Positions 52,349 through 61,426 of a stretch of DNA of 64,000 bases are shown one piece after another (the stretch's first letter is position 1; the number at the start of each line of letters is the position of its first letter). The notes beneath the pieces are model-generated. The model was not told the origin of the DNA. It made no database searches and saw nothing but the letters and a program-made list of their open reading frames with translations. The translations under genes were made by a program, and so were the position numbers. This DNA is from JAIRVZ01 sp031553415 (GTDB taxonomy: Bacteria; Bacteroidota; Bacteroidia; Bacteroidales; Azobacteroidaceae): positions 7,841 through 71,840 of the forward strand of contig JAVBLO010000017.1 in assembly GCA_031553415.1 (NCBI GenBank). The letters are read 5' to 3'.

Positions 52349-53125
52349 TTATCCAAATACTCCGGTCAGATATTCTTCCGTCCGTTTATCCTTAGGCTTA
52401 GTAAACATTTGTTTGGTGGTATCATATTCCACCAAATCACCCAAATACATAAACATAGAATAATCTGAAATACGGGCCGCCTGCGACATGTTATGAGTTA
52501 CTATCACGATAGTAAACTGTTCTTTCAACTCCAACAGCAATTCTTCAATATGATTTGTTGAAATCGGGTCTAATGCAGAAGTCGGCTCGTCCATAAGTAA
52601 TAATTCCGGCTTTAGTGCGAGTGCACGGGCAATACAAAGCCGCTGTTGTTGTCCTCCGGAAAGGAAAGAACCTTTCTTGGTCATTGTATCTTTGACTTCA
52701 TTCCAAAGTGCGACATTTTTCAGGCTTGTTTCTACGATTTCATCTTTCTCATCTTTTTTCAGACTAATGCTATTCAGCTTATATCCAGCCAGCACGTTAT
52801 CATATATGCTCATTGTAGGAAACGGATTCGGCCGCTGGAAAACCATACCGGCGCGCCGGCGTACTTCCATGGGATTCATCTCCAATACATTTTTTCCTTT
52901 CAACAATATTTCGCCTGTGGTCTTGATATGAGGATAAAGTTCGTGCATCCTGTTGATTGCCCTCAACAACGTACTCTTTCCGCAACCGGAAGGTCCCATG
53001 ATAGCCGTTATCGTATTTTCCCCAACACCTGCGCTTACATTATTCACCGCATTTTTACCCGGCGTATATGAAACACAGACATTTTTCAGCTTAAGCAAAT
53101 ATTCGTTTGTTATTGTATTCTCCAT
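52349..53125 (-). CDS. pstB: Phosphate ABC transporter ATP-binding protein
   Basis: 258 residues. Walker A GPSGCGKST (about 43-51), Q-loop GMVFQRPNPFPTMSIYDNV, signature LSGGQQQR, Walker B LLLMDEPTSALD, switch His in IVIVTHNMSQAAR. It overlaps pstA by 16 bp. Confidence 0.96.
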   Translation of the reverse strand: MENTITNEYLLKLKNVCVSYTPGKNAVNNVSAGVGENTITAIMGPSGCGKSTLLRAINRMHELYPHIKTTGEILLKGKNVLEMNPMEVRRRAGMVFQRPNPFPTMSIYDNVLAGYKLNSISLKKDEKDEIVETSLKNVALWNEVKDTMTKKGSFLSGGQQQRLCIARALALKPELLLMDEPTSALDPISTNHIEELLLELKEQFTIVIVTHNMSQAARISDYSMFMYLGDLVEYDTTKQMFTKPKDKRTEEYLTGVFG

Positions 53126-53970
53126 TTATTTGCCACTTGTTTAGCGATTAAGTTCAATGTCAAAATCAATAATAGTAATAATAATGATGATGACCAAATC
53201 ATATCTATCAAATTCGGGTCGTTATAAAACTCCCATATAAGTAATGGAATAGCACTTGTCGGATGGTTGATATCCCAATTGACGGCAGAAGATCCCAAAG
53301 CAGTCAGCATCAGCGGGGCCGTTTCTCCCATAACACGTGATATAGCCAGTAATATTCCCGTAAATAATCCGCCAAAAGCCGAAGGCAACATTACCTTGAA
53401 AATAACATTGGTATATGATGCCCCTAATGCCAATCCGGCTTCTTTCAGCGTTCCGGGTAAAAGCTTCAGGGTCTCTTCCGTTGAGCGGATAACCAAAGGC
53501 GACATCATAATGGCTAAGGCAAAGCTACCGGCCAATGCAGAATAACTATGCAACGGTTTCACAATCCAGGCATAAGCTATAATACCTACAACAATTGAAG
53601 GCGTTCCCTGTATCAAATCAGTCAGATACCTTACAATTCCGGCAAAAGATGAATTAGCATGTTCCGATAAATAAATTCCAACAAAAATTCCGATGGGTAT
53701 TGCAATTATAATTGCGACTCCAATAATCAACAATCCACCTGTAATACCATTCAAAACGCCTCCGGGAATACCATCTCCGCTCATTTTGGCAAGCATGGCA
53801 TCCATCGATGTCGGTGCAACTTCCGTAAACAAACTGAAGTTGAATTGTTTGTATCCCTTCTTTATCAATTCAAAAAGGATGAAAAACAATGGTAACATTG
53901 TAATTCCGGAAAAGAGGCACACAAGATAGAAAAATATATTGTTTTTTGCTAATCTGAATTTTGAACTCAT
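53110..53970 (-). CDS. pstA: Phosphate ABC transporter permease PstA
   Basis: 286 residues with six predicted membrane helices. The EAA-type loop around PGTLKEAGLALGASYTNVIF contacts PstB. The start ATG overlaps the pstC stop as ATGGTATGA. Confidence 0.93.
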   Translation of the reverse strand: MSSKFRLAKNNIFFYLVCLFSGITMLPLFFILFELIKKGYKQFNFSLFTEVAPTSMDAMLAKMSGDGIPGGVLNGITGGLLIIGVAIIIAIPIGIFVGIYLSEHANSSFAGIVRYLTDLIQGTPSIVVGIIAYAWIVKPLHSYSALAGSFALAIMMSPLVIRSTEETLKLLPGTLKEAGLALGASYTNVIFKVMLPSAFGGLFTGILLAISRVMGETAPLMLTALGSSAVNWDINHPTSAIPLLIWEFYNDPNLIDMIWSSSLLLLLLILTLNLIAKQVANKWRIQ

Positions 53971-54818
53971 ACCATTTTCCTCATTGTTAATTTTGCAATC
54001 GAATTGATTATTGCGGTAATTAAAAACAACAGCAATCCTATCGCAATCAACGAACTCAATTTTAGTCCATCTGCTTCCCCGAATTGATTGGCAATAATAC
54101 TAGCCATTGTGTTTCCTGTATCTGTCAATGACTTTGGAATATTATTCGTATTACCTATAAGCATCGTAACAGCCATTGTTTCACCTAAAGCCCGGCCTAA
54201 TGCCAATATATATGCAGATAGAATACCCGAACTTACTACAGGAAAACTAACCGCAAAAATCACTTCCAAACGAGTTGCTCCCAAGCTATAAGCGCCTTCT
54301 TTCAAATCATTGGGAACCATTGAAATAAATTCCGAGCTAAGAGAAGAGGCATAAGGAATTATCATGACTGCCAATACCAATGAAGCGGTAAGGATTCCAA
54401 ATCCCTGTTCATTCAGGCCCAAAGATACAATCAAAGGCCGTAGAGTATAAAATCCCCATAACCCATATACAATAGAAGGTATTCCTGCCAACAAATTAAC
54501 AATGGAACCAACTACAGCAGCTATTTTCTTACCCTTGAAATATTCACCCGTGAATAAGGCAACAGGAAGCGAGAACGGTATACAGAAAAGAAGCGCAAGT
54601 AATGAAGTTAGTATAGTTCCTGTGATAAAAGAAAACGCCCCGTAATTTTCCTGTCCCGTTCTCGGATCCCATTCGGAAGAACTTATAAATTCAAAGAATC
54701 CGAAATGTCTGAATGTTCCGAGCGATTGTCCTACCAATGCATAGACAATACCTCCTGTGAGAAGCAAAATTAAACAAGCGGCGGCAAACAACAGGGATTT
54801 GAAAATTTTATCCTTCAT
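53967..54818 (-). CDS. pstC: Phosphate ABC transporter permease PstC
   Basis: 283 residues from the ATG at 54818 (MKDKIFKSLL); an in-frame TTG at 54845 falls inside a hairpin and is less likely. Multiple membrane helices; the EAA loop is PNDLKEGAYSLGATRLEVIF; GIPSIVYGLWGFYTLRPL is typical of PstC. Confidence 0.93.
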   Translation of the reverse strand: MKDKIFKSLLFAAACLILLLTGGIVYALVGQSLGTFRHFGFFEFISSSEWDPRTGQENYGAFSFITGTILTSLLALLFCIPFSLPVALFTGEYFKGKKIAAVVGSIVNLLAGIPSIVYGLWGFYTLRPLIVSLGLNEQGFGILTASLVLAVMIIPYASSLSSEFISMVPNDLKEGAYSLGATRLEVIFAVSFPVVSSGILSAYILALGRALGETMAVTMLIGNTNNIPKSLTDTGNTMASIIANQFGEADGLKLSSLIAIGLLLFLITAIINSIAKLTMRKMV

Positions 54819-54835
54819 TATAAATGATTTATTCT

Positions 54836-54865
54836 GTAGGGACAATCCTATGTGATTGCCCCTAC
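54836..54865. repeat. Intercistronic hairpin between pstS and pstC
   Basis: GTAGGGACAATC (54836-54847) and GATTGCCCCTAC (54854-54865) pair with one mismatch and a 6-nt loop. A hairpin here could stabilise the pstS message and lower pstC expression, as needed for excess binding protein. Confidence 0.55.
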
Positions 54866-54874
54866 GGACGACAA

Positions 54875-55933
54875 TTATTTTTCAATGTTTTTTCCGTCAA
54901 ATGTCACTGTATTCAAAATTGCCTTTGCATTCTTCAACGCAGTTTCCGGTAATGGAGAATAATGTATATTGGCAGCTACACTTTGTGCATCATTGCTCAA
55001 CACATAATCCAACAGGTCAACCAAACCTTTAGCCTGATTCAAATCCCTCTTTGCATAAGATTGTTCCTTATATATTATAATCCATGTAAAACAACTAATA
55101 GGATAAGCATCCGGTTCAGGAGAATTGGTAATCATCGTACGCATATCAGCAGGAAGTTCTCCTTTAGCTGCAGCAGAGATTGAAGCAGTTCCAGCTTCAA
55201 CGAAATTACCAGTACTGTTTTGCATCAATGCTGTAGGGATATTCAACGAAAGTGAATACTCCGAACCTACATATCCGATAGCACCTTTTGTTTGTTGGAT
55301 TGTTCCGGCAACTCCGGGATTACCTTTAGAAGCAATTCCCGTAGGCCAGGTAAGGGATTTACCTGTTCCTATTTTTTCAGCCCATTCCGGACTCACTTTA
55401 GTCATATAATCACTAAAAACAAAGGTTGTTCCGCTACCATCCGAACGATAGACAGGAGTAATGGTCTGATCAGGCAATTTAGCATCCGGATTCAATGCTT
55501 TGATTTTTGCATCATTCCATTTCTTGATTTTACCTAAATAAATATCTGATACAATTTGTCCATTTAAATTCAATTTAGGGATTTCCGGTAAATTATAAGC
55601 CAAAACTACAGCACCCATACAAGTAGGCATATGTAACACCGGGGCGCCCATTTCAGCCATTTCTTCATCAGAAAGGAATGCATCGGAAGCTCCGAAATCA
55701 ACTGTTTGGTCTTTCAAACTCCGGATACCTCCGCCACTTCCAACACCTCCGTAAGTAACTTTATTTTCACTTTTATCAGAATAAGCTTTAAAAATAATGT
55801 TATAGAAGGGTTGAGGAAAAGTAGCTCCCGCTCCGGAAAGTTCAACTGTCGATTTTTTTTCACTGTTTGTTGCTTTTTGTTTACAACCGGAAGCAACCAC
55901 TACAACCATCATTAAAAAAAGTACCTTTTTCAT
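54875..55933 (-). CDS. pstS: Phosphate-binding protein PstS (lipoprotein)
   Basis: 352 residues. The lipobox VASGC puts a lipidated Cys at about residue 17. GAGATFPQPFYNIIFKAY, TYGGVGSGGGIRSLKDQTVD and YRSDGSGTTFVFSDYMTK are the phosphate-binding blocks of PstS. First gene of the minus-strand phosphate operon. Confidence 0.95.
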   Translation of the reverse strand: MKKVLFLMMVVVVASGCKQKATNSEKKSTVELSGAGATFPQPFYNIIFKAYSDKSENKVTYGGVGSGGGIRSLKDQTVDFGASDAFLSDEEMAEMGAPVLHMPTCMGAVVLAYNLPEIPKLNLNGQIVSDIYLGKIKKWNDAKIKALNPDAKLPDQTITPVYRSDGSGTTFVFSDYMTKVSPEWAEKIGTGKSLTWPTGIASKGNPGVAGTIQQTKGAIGYVGSEYSLSLNIPTALMQNSTGNFVEAGTASISAAAKGELPADMRTMITNSPEPDAYPISCFTWIIIYKEQSYAKRDLNQAKGLVDLLDYVLSNDAQSVAANIHYSPLPETALKNAKAILNTVTFDGKNIEK

Positions 55934-55997
55934 ATCAAAAATATTAACAGAATTAATTTGAATGCAAGATTACTACAGAAATGTGATGTAGTTATTA

Positions 55998-56029
55998 CAA
56001 AAATATTACGATTTTGTTAAGCCTTGCAA
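55998..56029 (-). promoter_or_regulatory. Promoter of the pst operon
   Basis: Minus strand: TTTG (ending at 56027), a 21-nt spacer, TATTTTTG (56005-55998). The spacer TTAACAAAATCGTAA could include a PhoB site, but no consensus for this phylum was available to test. Confidence 0.5.
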
Positions 56030-56092
56030 ACACCACTGTTTCCATAACAAATAAACAACTATTCAAAAGATAAGTTTATTTTTAAAGGAATA

Positions 56093-56122
56093 TTGCATGT
56101 GTTAGGATTTTACTTATCTTTG
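56093..56122 (+). promoter_or_regulatory. Promoter of the histone-H1-like gene
   Basis: TTG (56093-56095), a 19-nt spacer, TATCTTTG (56115-56122): an almost ideal Bacteroidota promoter; the ATG follows 28 nt later. Confidence 0.65.
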
Positions 56123-56150
56123 CCCCTGAATTTTTAAAAATTATAAAGTC

Positions 56151-56324
56151 ATGAAAGAATTATTAGCTAACTTGAATCAACTTTTTGCAGAATTCTCAAA
56201 AGATTCATCAGCACAATTAGAAAACGGAAATAAAGCTGCAGGCACACGTGCAAGAAAAGCTTCTTTATCTATTGAAAAAGCTTTGAAAGAATTCCGTAAA
56301 GTTTCTATTGAAGCTTCTAAATAA
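56151..56324 (+). CDS. Histone-H1-like small basic protein
   Basis: 57 residues: MKELLANLNQLFAEF opening, then KAAGTRARKASLSIEKALKE and FRKVSIEASK. It is rich in Lys, Ala, Glu and Ser and closely resembles the short histone-H1-like proteins found across Bacteroidales. These proteins are thought to bind DNA; direct data are few. A near-consensus promoter and a strong terminator frame the gene, which suggests high expression. Confidence 0.85.
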   Translation: MKELLANLNQLFAEFSKDSSAQLENGNKAAGTRARKASLSIEKALKEFRKVSIEASK

Positions 56325-56345
56325 GGTCAACTCTTATTTATTTAA

Positions 56346-56388
56346 AAAAAGAGATATTGTTTCAATCAAGAAAACAATATCTCTTTTT
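56346..56388 (+). terminator. Rho-independent terminator of the histone-like gene
   Basis: AAAAAGAGATATTGTTT (56346-56362) and AAACAATATCTCTTTTT (56372-56388) form a perfect 17-bp stem, followed by CTTTTAT. Confidence 0.85.
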
Positions 56389-56400
56389 CTTTTATAAAAA

Positions 56401-56434
56401 AATCCTGTTGTTCCTTTTACCAAACAACAGGATT
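56401..56434. repeat. Second hairpin after the histone-like gene
   Basis: AATCCTGTTGTT (56401-56412) and AACAACAGGATT (56423-56434) form a perfect 12-bp stem with a 10-nt loop, without a T-tract. Role unclear. Confidence 0.5.
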
Positions 56435-56794
56435 ACCTTATCTTTAACTATAAATATCTCGAAATCCATTTTCTTTCTCAAAATTGCTTAAGGCCTTTCT
56501 TAAGATACACACACACTACTAATAAAATTCTGAAAGCTACTTCTCACAAGCCACATGACAAAATTGGGGATAAAAAAACTCAAGATACCTCTGTACCAAT
56601 TTATGTTGAAAGAAAAATGGAAATCAAGAATATAATAACGCTTTTTGATTCATTCTTTCTGCAAATATAAGTATTTTACATATACAACGAATGATTTTTT
56701 TGAAAAAAAATCAGAATCTATGTAAATAAAAGAAATAAACACTTATTTTTGAGCTAAATTACTCAAATCTAATGAATAAATACAAAAATATTAA
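56435..56794. other. Gene-free AT-rich region before the S9 peptidase
   Basis: No convincing ORF or repeat. A TATTTTTG box at 56744-56751, 43 nt before the peptidase ATG, may be its promoter -7 element; no good -33 element was seen. A small RNA cannot be excluded. Confidence 0.4.
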
Positions 56795-59350
56795 ATGGAA
56801 AGATATCTTTTTTTATTACTTATTTTCATTCTTTGCGGACAACATCTTTTCTCTCAAAAAGAAATTAAAATCGAAAGTTATAAATGTTCCGAATTAATTC
56901 CGGTATTTGTTCCCGCAATAATTGACACTATTAACATAAACGGGAAAAAATATTCCGACAAAGATTTGTTGAATACCTCTGTTAATTTTGAGCAACTATT
57001 TTCAAATAAAAAAATATTAAAAACCGACACTTCAGGTGTTGCTCCTTTGGAATATTTTGATTGGAACTCCCAGAAACCAAAACAAGACAAAGCTATCCAA
57101 CTGCTTTCGTTCAATATTGATGCAGACAGGTACTGCAAAGCGAAACTTTCCATAACCTGCACAGAAATGTTCGAAGTTTATATCAATAATGAAAAAGGGA
57201 AAAGCAAGGAAAGTAAAGAAGATAATATATCCAAATCTACCAGTATAGATATTGACCTGAAATTGGAGCCTAAGCAATACAATGTCGTTATTAAAAGATT
57301 GGCGACATTCAGCAATTTCAATAAATCGGAAATCAAAACAGTTTTAATTCCACAAAAAGGCGATTCATTGACCCAATTCCGGGTTTCTTTAGACGACAAA
57401 AAAAAAATCACCGTGAATGATATTATTGAAGGAACACGCATTACCGAAGCGAGCATATCTCCTTCAGGCAAATATCTCACTGCAAGATATGTAACTGTAT
57501 ATGAAGGAGGAAAAAGTTCAATTGTCACCGAGTTAAGAACCTTAAACGGCAATAAACTGGTTTATCGCTTCCCTTCTTCCGTAAGGTCTTACTGGATGCC
57601 AACTTCCGATAAAATCATATATTATAAGGATGGTATCAAAAATAAGGATATATACATCTTCGACCCGGCAACTTTAGATGAAAAATTAATAGGAGAAGGT
57701 ATTTCATTTGAAGCTTTTTATGTTGCACCTGATGAAAAATTCATGATTCTGGCAGTCGATGAAAGCATGCCTAATGATAAATCTTCCCTTAAAAGATACC
57801 TTTCCCCATCCGACCGGGAAGGTTCTTTCAGAAAAAAACACAGTCTTTTTAAGTACGATTTTACACAACAAACAACCGATAGATTAACTTTCGGTAAAAC
57901 GAACATGTATGTTTGTGACATTAGTCCCGATAGCAAAAAGCTTATGTTCATGACTACAGAAGAAGACTTGAGCGAAAGATTATTTTATAAGTTCAATTTG
58001 CTTGCAATGGATTTAATAACATCTGACATAGATACCCTGTCTCAAGACCGTTTTATCTCCAATGCATCTTTTTCTCCCGATGGCAAACAAATCCTTATTC
58101 AAGGAAGTGCTGAAGCTTTTGATGGTATCGGATTGAATATTCTGCCCGGACAAATATCCAATTCTTTCGATGGACAGGCTTTTATCATGGATTTAAAAAC
58201 AAAGCAGGTTAATACTTTTACCAAAAATTTCAATCCTTCAGTACAAAATTGCTACTGGTCATCATCCGACAATAAAATATACCTGCAAGCAGAAAATGAA
58301 GACCGGGTATCTATCTATTCATACGATCCCAAAACGTCTCAATTCGAAAAGTTAGATCTAAAAGAGGATATGATTGCTGATTTCAGCATATCAAAAACAT
58401 CTTTATCAGCCGTTTACAGGGGAGAAAGTGCTAGTAATGCTTACAGGCTTTATTCTTTCAACTTAAAGTCTAAATCAATTGAAATGTTATCTGATCCATT
58501 TGGAAAGCAATTATCCGGATTAACATTCGGAAAAATTGAAGACTGGAACTTTACTTCATCAAAAGGTACGGAAATCAGGGGAAGATATTATCTGCCTCCC
58601 AACTTCGATTCTAATAAAAAGTATCCGGTGATTGTTTACTACTATGGTGGAACTAACCCGACTGCCCGGAACTTTGAAAGTCGTTATCCATTGAACGTTT
58701 ACGCGGCATTAGGTTATATCGTTTACACTTTACAACCAAGCGGAGCAACCGGCTTCGGACAGGAATTTTCAGCCCGCCATGTCAATTCGTGGGGAGAACC
58801 TACTGCAGAAGAAATCATTGAAGGGACACAAAAATTCTGTGACGAACATTCTTTTGTAAACAAAAATAAAATCGGATGTATAGGCGCTTCTTATGGCGGC
58901 TTTATGACTCAATATTTAATCACCAAAACAAACATATTTTCGGCTGCCATATCACATGCCGGAATCAGTTCCCTGGCAAGTTATTGGGGCGAAGGCTATT
59001 GGGGATATTCATATAGCGGAACCGCATCTGCTGGAAGTTTCCCCTGGAATAATCCGAAACTATATACGGAGCAAAGTCCTTTATTCCATGCAGATAAAAT
59101 CAACACTCCTCTCCTACTCCTGCATGGAGGTTTGGATACCAATGTTCCTATTGGAGAAAGTATACAAATGTATAACGCATTAAAATTATTAGGAAAAACG
59201 GTTGAATTTATTGAGGTTGAAGGAGAGAACCATACCATAACATCTTACAAAAAACGCATAGAATGGAATAACACCATTGCTGCGTGGTTTGCCAAATGGC
59301 TAAAAGATGAACCGGAGTGGTGGGATGGGTTTTATAAAGAAAACCCCTGA
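56795..59350 (+). CDS. S9-family prolyl oligopeptidase-like serine peptidase (exported)
   Basis: 851 residues with a signal peptide (RYLFLLLIFILCGQHLFSQ). A beta-propeller region with TolB/WD-like repeats (about 210-560: ISPSGKYLTARY, FSPDGKQILIQG) precedes an alpha/beta-hydrolase domain (about 600-845). Apparent triad: S699 in GASYGGF, D781 in GGLDTNVP, H813 in GENHTI. It probably cleaves short proline-containing peptides in the periplasm. It overlaps the convergent HAD gene by 19 bp. Confidence 0.9.
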   Translation: MERYLFLLLIFILCGQHLFSQKEIKIESYKCSELIPVFVPAIIDTININGKKYSDKDLLNTSVNFEQLFSNKKILKTDTSGVAPLEYFDWNSQKPKQDKAIQLLSFNIDADRYCKAKLSITCTEMFEVYINNEKGKSKESKEDNISKSTSIDIDLKLEPKQYNVVIKRLATFSNFNKSEIKTVLIPQKGDSLTQFRVSLDDKKKITVNDIIEGTRITEASISPSGKYLTARYVTVYEGGKSSIVTELRTLNGNKLVYRFPSSVRSYWMPTSDKIIYYKDGIKNKDIYIFDPATLDEKLIGEGISFEAFYVAPDEKFMILAVDESMPNDKSSLKRYLSPSDREGSFRKKHSLFKYDFTQQTTDRLTFGKTNMYVCDISPDSKKLMFMTTEEDLSERLFYKFNLLAMDLITSDIDTLSQDRFISNASFSPDGKQILIQGSAEAFDGIGLNILPGQISNSFDGQAFIMDLKTKQVNTFTKNFNPSVQNCYWSSSDNKIYLQAENEDRVSIYSYDPKTSQFEKLDLKEDMIADFSISKTSLSAVYRGESASNAYRLYSFNLKSKSIEMLSDPFGKQLSGLTFGKIEDWNFTSSKGTEIRGRYYLPPNFDSNKKYPVIVYYYGGTNPTARNFESRYPLNVYAALGYIVYTLQPSGATGFGQEFSARHVNSWGEPTAEEIIEGTQKFCDEHSFVNKNKIGCIGASYGGFMTQYLITKTNIFSAAISHAGISSLASYWGEGYWGYSYSGTASAGSFPWNNPKLYTEQSPLFHADKINTPLLLLHGGLDTNVPIGESIQMYNALKLLGKTVEFIEVEGENHTITSYKKRIEWNNTIAAWFAKWLKDEPEWWDGFYKENP

Positions 59351-59952
59351 AAGTCAGGAATTACTTTGAGCACTTTATCCTGAAGCGATTCTTTTGAGTT
59401 GGTAGTGGAAAGTCCAATTACTTTCATGCCGGCTGAGGTACCAGCCTGAATGCCGGCAAAAGAATCTTCAAAAACAAAACAATCGGCAGGATTAACACCC
59501 AAATCTTCTGCGGCTAAAAGATAACACATCGGATTAGGTTTTCCTTCTGTAATACGTTGAGCACTCACAATTGTATCAAATAATTCATCGAAATGATATT
59601 CTTTAGACACTGCGATTACCTTTTCTTCGCCCGAACTTGTAACTAACCCTGTTGGAATTCCGGCTTGCTTCAATGAGCGGATAAAAGCAACTGCTCCCGG
59701 AATTTCAGGATAAGTCATATTCCGTTCAAACTCGTCATGCAGCTTAATAAGCTGGTCTATTTCTTCTTCCGAAAGATCGGAAAAATAAGTGTTCAGAATA
59801 TTGGACATTGTTGTGCCTTTTACTAACTTCTCAAAGTCATCTATTTCCGGATGATATTTCTTTCCTATAGCACTCCAGATAATATCATATTGAGGCTCTG
59901 TATCTATAACAACACCATCCATATCGAACAGTGCACAAATTTTCCTTTCCAT
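59332..59952 (-). CDS. HAD-superfamily phosphatase (beta-phosphoglucomutase-like subgroup)
   Basis: 206 residues. Motif I FDMDGVVIDTEP (nucleophile D), motif II LVTSSG, the lysine in EGKPNPMCYLLAA, and motif IV VFEDSFAGIQAG. The cap is the small helical type. It could be a phosphomutase or a sugar-phosphate phosphatase. It starts 2 bp before the pssA stop, in a likely pssA-HAD transcription unit. Confidence 0.9.
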   Translation of the reverse strand: MERKICALFDMDGVVIDTEPQYDIIWSAIGKKYHPEIDDFEKLVKGTTMSNILNTYFSDLSEEEIDQLIKLHDEFERNMTYPEIPGAVAFIRSLKQAGIPTGLVTSSGEEKVIAVSKEYHFDELFDTIVSAQRITEGKPNPMCYLLAAEDLGVNPADCFVFEDSFAGIQAGTSAGMKVIGLSTTNSKESLQDKVLKVIPDFQGFSL

Positions 59953-59953
59953 A

Positions 59954-60670
59954 TTAATGTTTGTCCCTGATAAACAGAGACATTAATATATATATAATGA
60001 TAGTTATACTGATGCTCGTGAAAGTAAATATAGCAAACAATACGACAGCAATTATCATTAAAATATAACGAGCCTCATTTCCTTTCCATGAATAATTTTT
60101 GAATTTCAGGGAAAACATCGGTAGTTCTGAAACCATCAGGGAAGAAAATAACAAAATGCAAACAATAATTATTACTGTTATATAAATATATGAAACCAAA
60201 AAGCCTGGATTGACATATAATTGGGAAAGCGAATATATAAACGAACCCCAGAATAAAGCGTTGGCAGGCGTTGGAAATCCTATAAAAGAAGTTGTCTGGC
60301 GTTCATCAAGATTAAACTTAGCTAACCTCAGTGCCGAAAAAGCAGGAATTAAAAATGCCAGATATGGTAGATAAGCAAGCAACGGGAATGCAGGTATTCC
60401 GGGCGCCAGGATATTCCTCAAAAATATGAAAATAATCATTCCGGGAGCCACACCAAAACTAACAACATCGGCCAAAGAATCCAGTTCTTTTCCGATATTG
60501 GAATATGCTTTCAACAACCGGGCGGCAAATCCATCAAAAAAATCGAAGATGGAAGCAATAATGATAAAAATAAATGCCCACAAATAATCATTATTGAATG
60601 CCACTACGCAAGCAATACATCCTGAAATCAGATTCAGGCATGTAATCATATTGGGAATATGCTTTTTCAT
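59954..60670 (-). CDS. pssA: CDP-diacylglycerol-serine O-phosphatidyltransferase
   Basis: 238 residues, an integral membrane enzyme of the CDP-alcohol phosphatidyltransferase family. The motif DG-x2-AR-x8-G-x3-D-x3-D is present: DGFAARLLKAYSNIGKELDS and then LAD. About seven hydrophobic helices. It makes phosphatidylserine, the substrate of the adjacent Psd (8 bp away). Confidence 0.94.
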   Translation of the reverse strand: MKKHIPNMITCLNLISGCIACVVAFNNDYLWAFIFIIIASIFDFFDGFAARLLKAYSNIGKELDSLADVVSFGVAPGMIIFIFLRNILAPGIPAFPLLAYLPYLAFLIPAFSALRLAKFNLDERQTTSFIGFPTPANALFWGSFIYSLSQLYVNPGFLVSYIYITVIIIVCILLFSSLMVSELPMFSLKFKNYSWKGNEARYILMIIAVVLFAIFTFTSISITIIIYILMSLFIRDKH

Positions 60671-60678
60671 ATCTAAAA

Positions 60679-61338
60679 TTATTTGATACGGGCAATAGCA
60701 GTCCGGTTCCCGTAAACCTTATCATCGGGTTCAACCAATATTTCCGTATCGAGAGGGAGGTATAAATCCACGCGCGAACCGAATTTAATAAAACCTAATT
60801 GCTGGTTGATCCGGCAATCCTGACCTTCTTTAGGGTAAGTAACAATACGCTTGGCTAAAGCGCCGGCAACCTGACGCAACAAGATTTCTTGTCCTGATTT
60901 GGTTTTTATAATAACGGAAGAACGCTCATTTTCCGTACTTGATTTCGGAAGATAGGCAGCCATAAAACGTCCGCGTTGATGGGAAGAATGCATGATTTTT
61001 CCACCAATGGGAATCCAATTGATATGAACGTTAAACACGCTCATAAAAATAGAGACCTGCAATCTTTTCTCATTGAAGAAGTCATTTTCCATCACTTCTT
61101 CAATAACCACAACAGTTCCGTCGGCCGGAGCAACAAGGGTATTATCGTCTGTAACGTCAAAAACACGTACCGGCTTTCTGAAGAAATTAAGGATTATTAA
61201 AAAGAATATGGAGGATGTGAAAAGGATGAAATAAAAAAATAATGATTTTCCGACTAAATGATAAATAATAAGGTTAAGCAAAATAAGCCCTACGGTTGTT
61301 ACAGCAAGCGTATTGTAGCCTTCTTTATGGATTGTCAT
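60679..61338 (-). CDS. psd: Phosphatidylserine decarboxylase
   Basis: 219 residues from the ATG at 61338 (MTIHKEGYNTLAV); an in-frame TTG at 61416 would add 26 unlikely residues. Two N-terminal hydrophobic helices; VFNVHINWIPIGGKI and SERSSVIIK-type blocks (NERSSVIIKTKSG). The self-cleavage site for the pyruvoyl cofactor is the GS of IKFGSRVDLYLP. This is the short Psd class. With PssA it produces phosphatidylethanolamine. Confidence 0.93.
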   Translation of the reverse strand: MTIHKEGYNTLAVTTVGLILLNLIIYHLVGKSLFFYFILFTSSIFFLIILNFFRKPVRVFDVTDDNTLVAPADGTVVVIEEVMENDFFNEKRLQVSIFMSVFNVHINWIPIGGKIMHSSHQRGRFMAAYLPKSSTENERSSVIIKTKSGQEILLRQVAGALAKRIVTYPKEGQDCRINQQLGFIKFGSRVDLYLPLDTEILVEPDDKVYGNRTAIARIK

Positions 61339-61426
61339 TTTGTTTTTTAAGTTATTTTTATATCTGTTTATTTTCCTTTGCAAGGCAAAGATAATTGGAT
61401 TTTGGTTATAAAACAATAGTTGATAA

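Noticed and set aside
52646..53071. 141-codon plus-strand ORF inside pstB
   Set aside because: Antisense to the Walker A and signature region of a clearly real gene.
54819..54845. TTG at 54845 as the pstC start
   Set aside because: It falls within the pstS-pstC hairpin; the ATG at 54818 fits the family N-terminus.
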